A DNA stretch of 64,000 bases. Source: Gemmatimonadota bacterium (GTDB lineage Bacteria; Gemmatimonadota; Gemmatimonadetes; Longimicrobiales; Gaopeijiaceae). Position 1 is the first letter of the stretch. Each line of letters opens with the position of its first letter. The stretch is taken from positions 78,827 through 142,826 of the forward strand of contig SKKN01000006.1 of the NCBI GenBank assembly GCA_007121455.1, given 5' to 3'. Of the stretch, positions 33,104 to 42,173 are shown in pieces. The notes beneath the pieces were generated by a model, which had not been told where the DNA came from, searched no databases, and worked only from the letters and a program-made list of their open reading frames with translations. Both the position numbers and the translations under genes were made by a program.

Positions 33104-34787
33104 GTTGCCGGCTTTCCTCTTCCTTCTCCTCCCCAAGGTTCGCGCGAAGCTGAACCGGACCCGGGGGGACGACGGTGCGTCTCTGAAGTTCGGGGTGCTG
33201 GGGGCGATGGCAGTCGTGTTCTGGGTGGGGATCTTCGCCATGATCCACCGCATGCTCCTCTACTTCCGGGGCACGGAGGGGATCGGCGATCTCCTGGCGG
33301 CGAAGCTCCTGGGGCTCGCGCTCCTCACCTTTCTCCTCATCCTGCTTCTCTCGAACATCATTACCGCCCTCTCCACCTTCTTCCTGGCGAAGGACGTGGA
33401 GCTTCTGGTGGCGTCGCCCATCGACCCGCTCCACGTCTACTGGGCCCGCCTTTGCGAAAGCCTGGCGAACTCGTCGTGGATGGTACTCCTCCTGATGGTC
33501 CCGCTGGTGGGCGCGTATGCGGCGGTGTACGGCGCGAGCCTCTCCTTCTACCTGTTGACGGCAGCGGTCGTCCTTCCCTTTCTCGTGCTTCCCGCCGTCG
33601 CGGGAAGCGCCCTCACCCTGATCCTCGTCAACGTCTTCCCCGCCCGGAGGACGAGGGATCTCCTTGCTCTCGTCGGCCTGCTCGCGGCGGCCGGCGTCGT
33701 CGTGCTCGTACGCTTTCTCCAGCCCGAGCGGCTCGTGCGGCCGGACGAGTTCAGAAGCCTGGTCGACTTCATGGCGGCGCTCCGGACCCCGACGTCTCCC
33801 TGGCTTCCCAGCGAGTGGGCGTCGAGCGCCTTGATGACGCACCTCGGCGGCTCGTTCGAGCCCTTCCCCTTCCTCCTGCTGGTCAGCACCGCAGCGGCGT
33901 TTCTCGTCGTGGGCGGATGGCTCCACCTCCGCTACTTCCCCGAAGGATTCTCCAGGGCTCAGGAAGGTGCGGAGAAGAAGGAAGGTCGTACCCGGTCCAG
34001 GGCCTGGGAGCGACTGCTCCGCCCTGCGGACCTGCGGACCCGGGAGCTGGTCGCCAAGGAGGTTCGCGTCTTCTTCCGGGATACGACGCAGTGGTCGCAG
34101 CTCATACTCCTCGGCGTCCTGATCGTCGTCTACATCTACAACATCCAGGTGCTCCCGCTCACGACGAGCGACGACCTCTCGTTTTTCCTGGTAAACGTGG
34201 TCTCCTTCCTGAACCTGGGATTGGCGGGGTTCGTCGTCGCGGCGATCGCCGCTCGGTTCATCTTTCCCGCGATGTCGCTCGAGGGAAGGATGATGTGGCT
34301 GCTGCGTTCGTCTCCGCTCGACCCGAGGAGGATCTTCTGGGTGAAGTACTGGGTCGGCACAGTTCCCCTCCTCCTCATCGCGATTCCGCTGATCGTGGCC
34401 ACGAACCTCATCCTGGAGGTGTCGACGTTCATGCTCGTCGTCTCCACCGTTACGATGGCAGGAGCGACCTTCGCGATCACCGCCCTCGCACTGGGTTTCG
34501 GCGCCCTCTACCCGAACTTCGATACGGAGAATCCCGCGGAGATTCCGACTTCGTTCGGCGGTCTCCTCTTCATGATGGCCGCGGTGGGATACCTGGCGCT
34601 CGTAGCGGTGTTCGAGGGATGGCCGGTCTACCTCTTCCTCCAGGCGCGACTCCAGGGTGCGACCCTGGGAGAGGCGGGGATCTTCCCTCTCGTGCTCGGC
34701 TTCGGTAGCGTCGCCGTGGTGACGGCGCTTGCGATCACCATACCCCTGCGGCTCGGCATCAGGAGCGTTCGGTCCAGTGACTTCTGA
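33087..34787 (+). CDS. ABC-2-like exporter permease
   Basis: 566 residues and about 12 hydrophobic segments in two halves separated by a charged linker (about 290-320: EGAEKKEGRTRSR). GTG start inside the ATPase gene. It resembles large putative ABC exporters (ytrC/ABC2 type) in which one permease carries two six-helix units. Cargo unknown. The preceding transglutaminase and macro genes share its transcript. Confidence 0.88.
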   Translation: MQIGRRLPAFLFLLLPKVRAKLNRTRGDDGASLKFGVLGAMAVVFWVGIFAMIHRMLLYFRGTEGIGDLLAAKLLGLALLTFLLILLLSNIITALSTFFLAKDVELLVASPIDPLHVYWARLCESLANSSWMVLLLMVPLVGAYAAVYGASLSFYLLTAAVVLPFLVLPAVAGSALTLILVNVFPARRTRDLLALVGLLAAAGVVVLVRFLQPERLVRPDEFRSLVDFMAALRTPTSPWLPSEWASSALMTHLGGSFEPFPFLLLVSTAAAFLVVGGWLHLRYFPEGFSRAQEGAEKKEGRTRSRAWERLLRPADLRTRELVAKEVRVFFRDTTQWSQLILLGVLIVVYIYNIQVLPLTTSDDLSFFLVNVVSFLNLGLAGFVVAAIAARFIFPAMSLEGRMMWLLRSSPLDPRRIFWVKYWVGTVPLLLIAIPLIVATNLILEVSTFMLVVSTVTMAGATFAITALALGFGALYPNFDTENPAEIPTSFGGLLFMMAAVGYLALVAVFEGWPVYLFLQARLQGATLGEAGIFPLVLGFGSVAVVTALAITIPLRLGIRSVRSSDF

Positions 34788-35484
34788 GTTCTCTACACCG
34801 TCGCCGAATTCCGAAGGAGGCCGGTGGGCGCTCTCCACCGGCGGGGGAAAGGACGCCACTCTCGCCCTCCATCGGGCACGCGCCGAGGGGCTGTCCGTGC
34901 CTCTGGCCTACAGTATCCACGAGGGGAATACGGGGAGGATCCGCTTCCACGGTACTCCGGCCGCGCTCCTTCGGGAACAGGCGGATGCTCTCGGCCTCGA
35001 GCTGATCCAGGCGGGTACGCATCCGGACGACTTCGAATCCGTCTACCTACGACTCCTTGAGGAGCTGGTCGGAAAGGAGGTGGAGGGAGTCGTCTACGGA
35101 AACATCCACCTGCGCGACGTTCGGGCCTGGTACGAGGAGCGCACTCGCCGCGAGGGGCTCTCCCACCTGGAGCCGTTGTGGGGTGGTGCTCCGAGGGAAA
35201 TCGCCCGGGAATTCGTGGATCTGGGGTACCGTGCGACGGTCGTGGGCGTCGACCTGACCCTCGGTGATCCGTCGTGGCTGGGCCGGGAATTGGACCACGC
35301 GTTCGTGGATCAACTCGAGGGCTCCGGCGTCGATGCGTGCGGTGAGAGAGGGGAGTACCATACCTTCGTGTGGGATGGGCCTCTCTTCCGGAAGCCGGTG
35401 GGGTTTCGGACGGGACGGATCCTGGAGCGGGACGGGCATCAGTTTCTCGACCTCCTTTCCGGACTTGGCGGAGCGGATGGCTGA
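34777..35484 (+). CDS. Dph6-family ATP-pyrophosphatase (diphthine-ammonia ligase-like)
   Basis: 235 residues. PP-loop LSTGGGKDATLALHRA, then GVVYGNIHLRDVRAWYE, VVGVDLTLGDPSWLGRELD and CGERGEYHTFVWDGPLF, the DUF71/Dph6 signature. Bacteria lack diphthamide, so the substrate is probably another acid amidated via an adenylate. GTG start overlaps the permease stop. Confidence 0.9.
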   Translation: MTSEFSTPSPNSEGGRWALSTGGGKDATLALHRARAEGLSVPLAYSIHEGNTGRIRFHGTPAALLREQADALGLELIQAGTHPDDFESVYLRLLEELVGKEVEGVVYGNIHLRDVRAWYEERTRREGLSHLEPLWGGAPREIAREFVDLGYRATVVGVDLTLGDPSWLGRELDHAFVDQLEGSGVDACGERGEYHTFVWDGPLFRKPVGFRTGRILERDGHQFLDLLSGLGGADG

Positions 35485-35615
35485 GCTGAGTGGCCTTCTT
35501 CGAGCCGCGTCTCGACAAGACACGATCCGGGGTCCATATTGGGGCCTGAATCTGGAGGATGCCCCTGGGAAGTCGGGGGGCGGCTTCCGCGGTTGAGACC
35601 GTTTCGAGGAGAGGG

Positions 35616-35768
35616 ATGATGGGAAGCTTCCTGCCCGGCGGATACACTTTCGTTCACCTGGTATTCTGGCCCGTGGTGGCGCTGATCGTCGTGGGTACGA
35701 ACGCAGTGCCGATCATGCTCAGCATCTCGATCGTTCTCCTGATCCTGGAGGGGTTGGGCCGGGCCTGA
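35616..35768 (+). CDS. Small membrane protein
   Basis: 50 residues with two hydrophobic helices (TFVHLVFWPVVALIVV and MLSISIVLLILEGL). It has a strong ribosome site, GAGGAGAGGG, directly ahead of ATG ATG at 35616/35619; the clear site and membrane pattern support a real gene. Unknown function. It is followed by a terminator. Confidence 0.6.
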   Translation: MMGSFLPGGYTFVHLVFWPVVALIVVGTNAVPIMLSISIVLLILEGLGRA

Positions 35769-35833
35769 GGAAGCCGGTCGCGGTCCTCCGGGTGTGGATG
35801 GAGGGTCGTCGTTCAGGTGCTGCACGGAGAAGG

Positions 35834-35866
35834 CGGCCCCCGGGAACCTGGGGGCCGTCTTCGTTT
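35834..35866 (+). terminator. Intrinsic terminator-like hairpin
   Basis: CGGCCCCC (35834-35841) pairs perfectly with GGGGGCCG (35850-35857) around an 8-base loop, followed by a T-rich stretch (TCTTCGTTT). It probably ends transcription of the small membrane gene and the preceding long gene run. Confidence 0.65.
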
Positions 35867-35931
35867 ATCTCCATATCCCGTTCCGGGCCTTTCCCGCCCG
35901 GTGCTGAGCGGGATTTCTCGTGGAGGTGAAT

Positions 35932-36165
35932 GTGCTCTGGCTTCAGATACTCGGTCTCGTGGCGGCCCTCGCAGTGGGCCTTTGGGTCGGTCGTCCCCGT
36001 TCCTTCAAGCAGTCTTCCCTCGAGATCGACGAGTTGCTCGAGAAGCGGGGGGAGCATCGAAAGGCGAAGCGGCACATCACCTTCATCAACCTGCTTCAGA
36101 GAAAGGTGGAAAGGGGATCGCATCGGCGGCAGAAGCCGTCCGGTCGCCGGCCTTTCCAGCTCTGA
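35932..36165 (+). CDS. Small N-terminally anchored protein
   Basis: 77 residues from GTG 35932, five bases after GGAGG; other in-frame GTGs at 35920/35926 lack a site. One N-terminal helix (LWLQILGLVAALAVGLWVG), then a basic helical tail (KRHITFINLLQRKVERG). Possibly a small regulator or assembly factor. Not assigned. Converges with DUF445. Confidence 0.55.
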   Translation: MLWLQILGLVAALAVGLWVGRPRSFKQSSLEIDELLEKRGEHRKAKRHITFINLLQRKVERGSHRRQKPSGRRPFQL

Positions 36166-36188
36166 CGGTCCCGCCTCGCTCAACCCCC

Positions 36189-37757
36189 TCAGCCGAGCAG
36201 GGCGTTCACGACCACCAGAACGCATCCGATCACCGCGCCGAGGACGTACCCGAGGCGCACGATCAGCCGCAGCTCCCGGCTCGTGACCCTCCGGACGAGC
36301 TCCTCCAGCCGGGCCGTCGGGTACTCCCGCACCTTCGTTTCGACGCGCCGAGCCACGTCGATCCGGCGAACGACCTCGGGCACCTGTCCCTGAAGCCAAT
36401 GCCACAAAGGATCGGAGACGGCTTCCTCGAGACGGCTCGGCGTAGCCGGCGGAAGCCAGTCGGCGGGGCGGCCGAGGGGATGGTCGAGTAGAGAGCGGGT
36501 CACGGTCTGCCCAGCCTCCGCGTAGAGGCGGTGGGCGGCGCCACTCCGAGTCATCTGGATGATCCAATCCGCGAGCTGCTCCGGTGGCACGCGCTCGAAG
36601 AGCTCTCCCCACGTGCTCGTGGACATCCGGTCGAGCGCTGCGCGCATCTTCTCCACGAGGTATCTTCGTGCGGCGGGCTCACGGGCACCTGCCACAATCC
36701 ATCCTGCAATGGTCTCTCTTGCCTCCCGGACGTTCGGGTCGTCCGGCGTACCGAGCACTGAGGTGACGGGACGCTGGAGGAAGTCCACGACGGCGTCGTT
36801 GACCCCCCTCGCCATCGCATCCTGTACGGCCGGGTCGCGGAGCATCTCGGAGAGATGCTCCGCGCCCTCCTCTTCGATCGTGCCGAGCACGCGGTCCACC
36901 GTCCCCTCCGTCACGATCAGGCGTGCGACCACCCGTTGGTGGAATCGTAGATCGTGGAGGAACCGCTGGAGCAGGTCGTGAACGGTCGTCTCGAAGCGTG
37001 CGCGCGCCACCGGGTCCTCCAGCAGCCGGCCCAGTCGCTGGATCGCGAGAGGCAAATACGCGGCGACGGCCTTTTCCAATGACGCCACGAGCCCGGAGGG
37101 GAGCACTTCCTCGAAGGTGCGCCCGGGTCGCAGGAAACGCCGCGCCGAATTCTCGAGCGATTCATCCACCGCCCTTCGAAAGCCCGCGCTGTCCGTGACG
37201 GAGTCGAGCCACTGATCGACGGTCTGGGCGAGGAGATCCTCGCGCTCGGGTGTCAGAATCTCGCCGATCGGTTGGTTACGAAGGGTTTCGACCAGGTCCT
37301 CCGAGCGGTCCGCGATCGCCCGTTCGAAGGCGGTGGAATGGAGGTAGACGTCGAGGCGTTCGAGGCCGACGTCGACGAGGCCCTGGAGAAGGCCGTCCAG
37401 CTCCCGTGAGATTTCGGGAGGAAGGGTCTCCCGAAGAGAGGGCCGCTCCTTTTCGAGCACCTCGTTCAGGAAGGAGGACACGCGGACGTCGAAAGCCTCC
37501 CGGAATTCCTGGGTGGCGAAGGTTCGTGCCAGATCCTCGTCCGTCAGCAGTCGGTTCCCGACCGTGCGCCCAACGGCTTCCGCGAGCCGTGCCTGGTTCT
37601 TCGGGATCGCGCCGTGGAGCAATCGGATACGCCACCGGCCGATCCGAGGTGGTTCATAGGGATGGAAGAGCATCCAGACCGCGACGGTATTCGTGATGCC
37701 TCCGGCGAGCGCACCGAAGGCGACGGTCAGGACCGCCCGGAGGAGCTCAGGGGGCAC
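36189..37757 (-). CDS. DUF445 family membrane protein
   Basis: 522 residues. Conserved N-terminus GALAGGITNTVAVWMLFHPYEPP followed by GAIPKNQARLAEAVG, the DUF445 hallmark, then long helices and a C-terminal TM (LGYVLGAVIGCVLVVVNALLG). Function of the family is unknown. GTG start six bases after the lipoprotein stop, so the two share a transcript. Confidence 0.92.
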   Translation of the reverse strand: MPPELLRAVLTVAFGALAGGITNTVAVWMLFHPYEPPRIGRWRIRLLHGAIPKNQARLAEAVGRTVGNRLLTDEDLARTFATQEFREAFDVRVSSFLNEVLEKERPSLRETLPPEISRELDGLLQGLVDVGLERLDVYLHSTAFERAIADRSEDLVETLRNQPIGEILTPEREDLLAQTVDQWLDSVTDSAGFRRAVDESLENSARRFLRPGRTFEEVLPSGLVASLEKAVAAYLPLAIQRLGRLLEDPVARARFETTVHDLLQRFLHDLRFHQRVVARLIVTEGTVDRVLGTIEEEGAEHLSEMLRDPAVQDAMARGVNDAVVDFLQRPVTSVLGTPDDPNVREARETIAGWIVAGAREPAARRYLVEKMRAALDRMSTSTWGELFERVPPEQLADWIIQMTRSGAAHRLYAEAGQTVTRSLLDHPLGRPADWLPPATPSRLEEAVSDPLWHWLQGQVPEVVRRIDVARRVETKVREYPTARLEELVRRVTSRELRLIVRLGYVLGAVIGCVLVVVNALLG

Positions 37758-37763
37758 GGAGCA

Positions 37764-38723
37764 TCAGGGCTGGACGTGTCTGAGCAGGCCCACCACGGGA
37801 AACGCGCGGCCTTCCATCTGGACCTCGCCCCGCACCTCGAAGAGGCCCTCGACGGGGAGGATGGGACCTTCCTCCTCCAGGGCCTGGAGGTGCACGGCCC
37901 CCACCTCCAGTTCGCCCGAGATCTCCCGGCCAGGCGTACTGAAGCGCCATGCCACCGGGACGTCCCGGCGCGCCCGCTCGAACGCACGGAGTTCCGTCCA
38001 CTCCACGGTCACCTCGGGCCACCGGCGGTCCAGGAAGTCCACCCGGCTCCACGCGCGTGCGGTGGCTTCGCCCTGCTCCACCGCGTCAGGGTGATCGAGA
38101 AAGAGTTGGAAGTTGTTGCCGGAGACGAGGAACAGCCATTCCCCAGGACTGGGGTCCACGGCGCGTCGGCTGCGCCTCAGGTCGAGCACGACCCCCTCGA
38201 GATCCTGCGTCGGGGTCGTCGACCCGGCCGCGAAGAAGCGAACGCTCTCCCCTCCCGCTCCGCTCCAGTCCGCGAGCATCTCTCCGAGCCCCAGCTCGAG
38301 GCGTCGGCCGGCCTCCTGGAACCGAATCGATTCGATCAGGTCGTCCCCGCCCGCGACGATGCGGGTGGTCAGGGTCGGGAGGATCCTCCACGGGGCGCGT
38401 GTGGAGGGAGTATCCTGCACGTCCTCCTGGAACGCATCCCACCCCCCGTTTCGCAACATCCAGCCCTTCACTTCCCGTTCAACGCCTTCCGGCATGGTGC
38501 GTGCACCGAAGAACCACGGAATTACGACCAGAGAGTCGGCCTCCTCGGAGATGAATGCGAACTTGCGCTCGTAGACGCGTCCCTGGAACGGGGTCGTATC
38601 GCCCTCGACGGACACCTCTTCCGCCTCCGTGAGACGAGGCGTTGTGTGCGCCTCATCTTCACCGCACGCGGACGTCAGTCCGAGGAGCAGGAGGATGAGC
38701 AGCAGGTATGCGGGCACGAACAC
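37764..38723 (-). CDS. Putative lipoprotein
   Basis: 319 residues with an N-terminal hydrophobic signal and a lipobox-like LTSAC (Cys at about 20). The mature part is beta-rich (WRFSTPGREISGELEVGAVHLQ) and acidic. GTG start (38723) with an imperfect ribosome site; in-frame alternatives exist. Not recognised. Upstream it diverges from the symporter by 131 bases. Confidence 0.75.
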   Translation of the reverse strand: MFVPAYLLLILLLLGLTSACGEDEAHTTPRLTEAEEVSVEGDTTPFQGRVYERKFAFISEEADSLVVIPWFFGARTMPEGVEREVKGWMLRNGGWDAFQEDVQDTPSTRAPWRILPTLTTRIVAGGDDLIESIRFQEAGRRLELGLGEMLADWSGAGGESVRFFAAGSTTPTQDLEGVVLDLRRSRRAVDPSPGEWLFLVSGNNFQLFLDHPDAVEQGEATARAWSRVDFLDRRWPEVTVEWTELRAFERARRDVPVAWRFSTPGREISGELEVGAVHLQALEEEGPILPVEGLFEVRGEVQMEGRAFPVVGLLRHVQP

Positions 38724-38854
38724 TCCGGAAAGGGGGTGGAACTGACACGTTCGAGAAGGTAGCAGGCGACTTGCAGGGGGGCGAGGGCACTTCTATCTTC
38801 ATCCGCACCTCCTCCTCGGGGACGCCGTCCTTTCACCCCTTCCCACCCCACTCG

Positions 38855-40183
38855 ATGCAGCTATACACCAAGATTCTCCTCGGGCTCATCCTGGGTGCGA
38901 TCTGCGGGTTCTTCGCGAACGTGCTCGGGATCGTATGGCTCCAGAACCTCTTCATCTCGCTCGAGCCCATCGGCACCGTGTTCATCCGAGCGATCACGAT
39001 GATCGTGGTGCCGCTCGTGGTGGCAAGCCTCATGGTGGGGACCGCTTCACTGGGGGATCTTGCGAAGCTTGGTAGGATCGGGGGGAAGACGGTAGCCTAC
39101 TACCTCTGCACCACTGCAGTGGCGGTCACGATCGGGCTCTTGATCTCGAACCTCGTGAGGCCGGGTGCGAGGATCGATCAAACGACGCGCGACACCCTCT
39201 CCCAGGAGTTCGACGAGCAGGCGGCGGGTGCGGTAACGCTCGCGGACGAGGCTCCGAGCGTCGTGGAGACCCTGATCAATCTCATCCCGCAGAATCCGAT
39301 CCAGGCCGCTGCGGAGCTGGACCTGCTTCCGCTGATCTTCTTCACGATCATCTTCGCCGCCGCCATCAGCGTCATCGCGCCCGCCCGTCGGGATGCGGTG
39401 ATCACCTTCTTCGAGGGGATCAACGACGCGTGCATGGTCGTCATCGATTGGATCATGAAAACGGCCCCGTACGCGGTGTTCGCGATCATCGCCGCCGTCG
39501 TCTCCCGGTTCGGGATGGATCTGCTTCAGAGCCTGCTCGTGTACACGGCCACGGTGGCGGCGGGCCTGCTGATCCACGGGTTCTTCACGTACGGGCTGGC
39601 GCTCCGGCTGTTGGCGAAGCTGGAGTTCCTCCCCTTTCTCAAGAATATCTCGAACGCTCCCCTGGTCGCTTTTTCCACCTCGTCGTCCAGCGCCACCCTC
39701 CCGGTCACCATGGAGACGGCCGAGGAGCGGGTGGGCATCTCCAAGCCGGTCTCCAGCTTCGTGCTTCCGCTGGGTGCGACGATCAACATGGACGGGACGG
39801 CGCTCTACCAGGCGGTAGCCGTGATGTTTATCGCGCAGATCTACGGGATCCCCCTCTCCGTCATGGACCAGCTCATCGTGGTGCTGACCGCGACGCTGGC
39901 GTCGATCGGTGCGGCCGGAGTGCCGAGTGCCGGGATCATCACCCTGATCATCGTGCTGAACGCGGTGGGCCTCGGCGCTCACGTGCAGGCGGGGATCGCG
40001 CTCATCCTGGGAGTCGACCGGATCCTCGACATGCTCCGCACGGCCGTGAACGTGACGGGCGACCTTACGGCCTCTGCGGTGGTCGCGCGGAGCGAGGGGG
40101 AGAACCTGGAGCTCCGGCCCGCCCGGAGGAAGGTCGCGCCGGAGGAGGAGCGGGTTCCAGCAGGGACGGCCGGGGATCTCTGA
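38855..40183 (+). CDS. Dicarboxylate/amino-acid:cation symporter (DAACS, GltP/DctA family)
   Basis: 442 residues. NMDGTALYQ (the Na+/substrate motif, about residue 310), SSSSATLP (HP1 loop) and AGVPSAGIIT (HP2) in order. Transports glutamate, aspartate or C4-dicarboxylates with Na+ or H+; substrate choice cannot be read. Start ATG 38855 with an out-of-family 49-residue leader rejected. A charged C-terminal tail follows the last helix. Confidence 0.95.
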   Translation: MQLYTKILLGLILGAICGFFANVLGIVWLQNLFISLEPIGTVFIRAITMIVVPLVVASLMVGTASLGDLAKLGRIGGKTVAYYLCTTAVAVTIGLLISNLVRPGARIDQTTRDTLSQEFDEQAAGAVTLADEAPSVVETLINLIPQNPIQAAAELDLLPLIFFTIIFAAAISVIAPARRDAVITFFEGINDACMVVIDWIMKTAPYAVFAIIAAVVSRFGMDLLQSLLVYTATVAAGLLIHGFFTYGLALRLLAKLEFLPFLKNISNAPLVAFSTSSSSATLPVTMETAEERVGISKPVSSFVLPLGATINMDGTALYQAVAVMFIAQIYGIPLSVMDQLIVVLTATLASIGAAGVPSAGIITLIIVLNAVGLGAHVQAGIALILGVDRILDMLRTAVNVTGDLTASAVVARSEGENLELRPARRKVAPEEERVPAGTAGDL

Positions 40184-40250
40184 CGAGCAGGACCCCGGGT
40201 GGGGAGGGCGAGAGGGGGGAGGCCGAGCGGGGTGCCCCCCGGATACCAGC

Positions 40251-40685
40251 TCAGCCCTTGCGCTCCGCCGCCCCTGCGACCCGTCGGTCGAGTCGGGTCA
40301 GGAACCGGTGCACCCGCCTGGCGTTCGTGCCGAAATCGCCCCGCCCCTTCCGGGAGCGGGAGGAGACGTCGACCCGTGTCTGGGCGTTCTCGTCCAACCG
40401 GATCGTCACCCGGACGTCATCGACGAGGCGGAGAAGGAGTGTCCGCGCCTCGGCTTCGATCTCCCCTCTGGCATCGTCCGCCCTGATCACGGACCAGCGC
40501 GCAAGGCCTCCATCGGCCAGTCGGAGCGCCTCCGTCCAGACGCCGTCGAACGGGACCGCATACGTGCGGCTCCGGAGTCGCGGGTCAGCGGCTTCCCGAT
40601 CCGTTTCCACCCGGTTCTCGGTGAGTCCACGGTGAAGCCGGAGGATCCCGATTTGAAGCCAACCCGAGCTCGGGCGATCAGTCAC
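40251..40685 (-). CDS. DUF1499 family protein
   Basis: 144 residues from GTG 40685 (GAGGAAGG just upstream). Core SRTYAVPFDGVWTEALRLAD and TRVDVSSRSRKGRGDFGTNARR is typical of DUF1499. Function unknown. The GTG overlaps the stop of the SIMPL remnant by four bases, so the pair was an operon. Confidence 0.85.
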   Translation of the reverse strand: MTDRPSSGWLQIGILRLHRGLTENRVETDREAADPRLRSRTYAVPFDGVWTEALRLADGGLARWSVIRADDARGEIEAEARTLLLRLVDDVRVTIRLDENAQTRVDVSSRSRKGRGDFGTNARRVHRFLTRLDRRVAGAAERKG

Positions 40686-40921
40686 CAGCCTTCCTCGAGA
40701 ATGCGGTACCGGATCGTCACGGACGCCGTAGTGGTCTGAAGGCCTGGTTCGATGGGGGTCTCCACGTCCATGGCGAACTCCCGTGCCGCGAGGTGGCGAG
40801 GTCCCGGAAATTGCGTGTCGCTGCGGGCCTCCGTCGGAGGACCCAGGGCGACCTCCATGGCTCCGGCGATGCCCCGGGCCTCCGCGTGCGCTTTGGAGGT
40901 TGCGTCCCGGAGGAGCGATCA
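40682..40921 (-). pseudogene. C-terminal remnant of a SIMPL (DUF541) domain gene
   Basis: Read right to left, the frame ending in TGA at 40684-40682 encodes about 78 residues: SKAHAEARGIAGAMEVALG, then AMDVETPIEPGLQTTTASV and TIRYRILEEGW. This resembles the end of SIMPL-domain periplasmic proteins. An in-frame TGA near 40919 closes it upstream; no N-terminal two-thirds or signal peptide is present. I read it as a truncated remnant, though a divergent short protein is possible. Confidence 0.5.
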
Positions 40922-41160
40922 GCGGCGCGAGCGACGAGATCATCATGTCCTCCTGGGAGGTGGACCAGTGAGCGGCCTCTCGGCTCAGCGGGGCCCACGC
41001 CGTGACGCCACAGCTCGACTATGGAACCGTCGAGTGCGACCCGTGTTCCGTGGCCCCGGTGCGCCCGGCGCCCGATCGCGGCCGGGTTGAGCCGACCGGA
41101 GAGCCGTGGCATCTTCGGGTGCCAGGCTCCGCGTCCACCCCACTCCGAGGCAGCGCGTTC
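40922..41160. other. Gap before the nucleotidyltransferase gene
   Basis: About 240 bases without a convincing gene; probably leader and promoter for the gene at 41161 plus degenerate SIMPL sequence. No clear -10/-35 pair was found. Confidence 0.4.
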
Positions 41161-42156
41161 ATGAAGGCAATCATTCCATTGGCTGGAAAGGGGACGCGGC
41201 TCCGTCCTCACACGTACGTAACTCCGAAGCCGCTCCTTTCCGTCGGCGGCCGCCCGGTGATGAGCTACATCCTCGACGACCTCGTCGAGCTCGGCGTCGA
41301 TGAGATCGTCTTCGTCGTGGGCTACCTCGGGGACGTGATCCAGGAGTACATCTCCGAGGAGTATCCGGAGTTGACCGCTCACTTCGTCGTCCAGGAGGTG
41401 CAGGACGGCACGGCCGGCGCGGTGAAGCTGGCGGCGCCCTTCATCGACGGGGATGTGCTGATCGTCTTCGTGGATACGCTCTTCGATGCGGACCTCTCCC
41501 TCACCCGGGACCTTCCCGAAGATTGGGCGGGGGTGATCTGGGCGAAGGAAGTGGAGGACTATCAGCGGTTCGGGGTCATCGTGACCGGCGAGGACGGGGC
41601 GATGACACGGATTGTCGAGAAGCCGAAGGAGCCGGTTTCGAAGCTGGCGAACATCGGCCTCTACTACATCCGAGACTCCGCGCTCCTCTTCGAGGGGATC
41701 GACGAGACGCTTGCAGCGGGCTCGGGGCCGGCCGGGGAGTACTATCTCACCGATGCTTTTCAGTACATGGTGGACCAGGGTGCGAAGATCCAGACTGCCC
41801 CGGTGGCGGGATGGTACGATTGCGGGAAAAAGGAAACGCTGCTCGAGACGAATCAGCACCTCCTGGAGACGGATCGGGGGACGGTGGATCCGTCGGTCTC
41901 CATGACGGAGAGCTACATTCACCCGCCGGTCCGGATCGAGGTCGGAGCGGTGCTGGAGGGATCCGAGGTGGGACCCAATGTGACCCTCGCGGCAGGCGTA
42001 CACCTCGTGAACGCCAGGATCCGGGACTCGATCGTGGGACGGGAAGCCAGCGTGGAAGGCTCCGAGCTCCAGGACTCGCTCGTGGGATCCCGGGCGAAGG
42101 TGAGCGGCTTCCGCGGCACGCTCAATATCGGCGACGATTCAGAAGTGACGGGGTAA
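41161..42156 (+). CDS. Sugar-1-phosphate nucleotidyltransferase (RmlA-like, with left-handed beta-helix)
   Basis: 331 residues. N-terminal PLAGKGTRLRPHTYVTPKPL (nucleotide-binding GxGTR...PK), then DGTAGAVK, GEYYLTDAF and a C-terminal hexapeptide-repeat region (VGPNVTLAAGVHLVNARIRDS). Makes an NDP-sugar for surface polysaccharide; dTDP-glucose is likely but not certain. No other sugar genes are adjacent. Converges with the peptidase gene by 17 bases. Confidence 0.92.
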   Translation: MKAIIPLAGKGTRLRPHTYVTPKPLLSVGGRPVMSYILDDLVELGVDEIVFVVGYLGDVIQEYISEEYPELTAHFVVQEVQDGTAGAVKLAAPFIDGDVLIVFVDTLFDADLSLTRDLPEDWAGVIWAKEVEDYQRFGVIVTGEDGAMTRIVEKPKEPVSKLANIGLYYIRDSALLFEGIDETLAAGSGPAGEYYLTDAFQYMVDQGAKIQTAPVAGWYDCGKKETLLETNQHLLETDRGTVDPSVSMTESYIHPPVRIEVGAVLEGSEVGPNVTLAAGVHLVNARIRDSIVGREASVEGSELQDSLVGSRAKVSGFRGTLNIGDDSEVTG

Positions 42157-42173
42157 GCCGCCCCGCGTCCCCG

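Noticed and set aside
33015..34859. 614-codon minus-strand frame
   Set aside because: Antisense to the ABC permease with a Glu/Arg/His-rich composition; no domain.
40717..42003. 428-codon minus-strand frame over the nucleotidyltransferase
   Set aside because: Antisense to a gene with clear GxGTR and LbH motifs; Arg/His-rich shadow.
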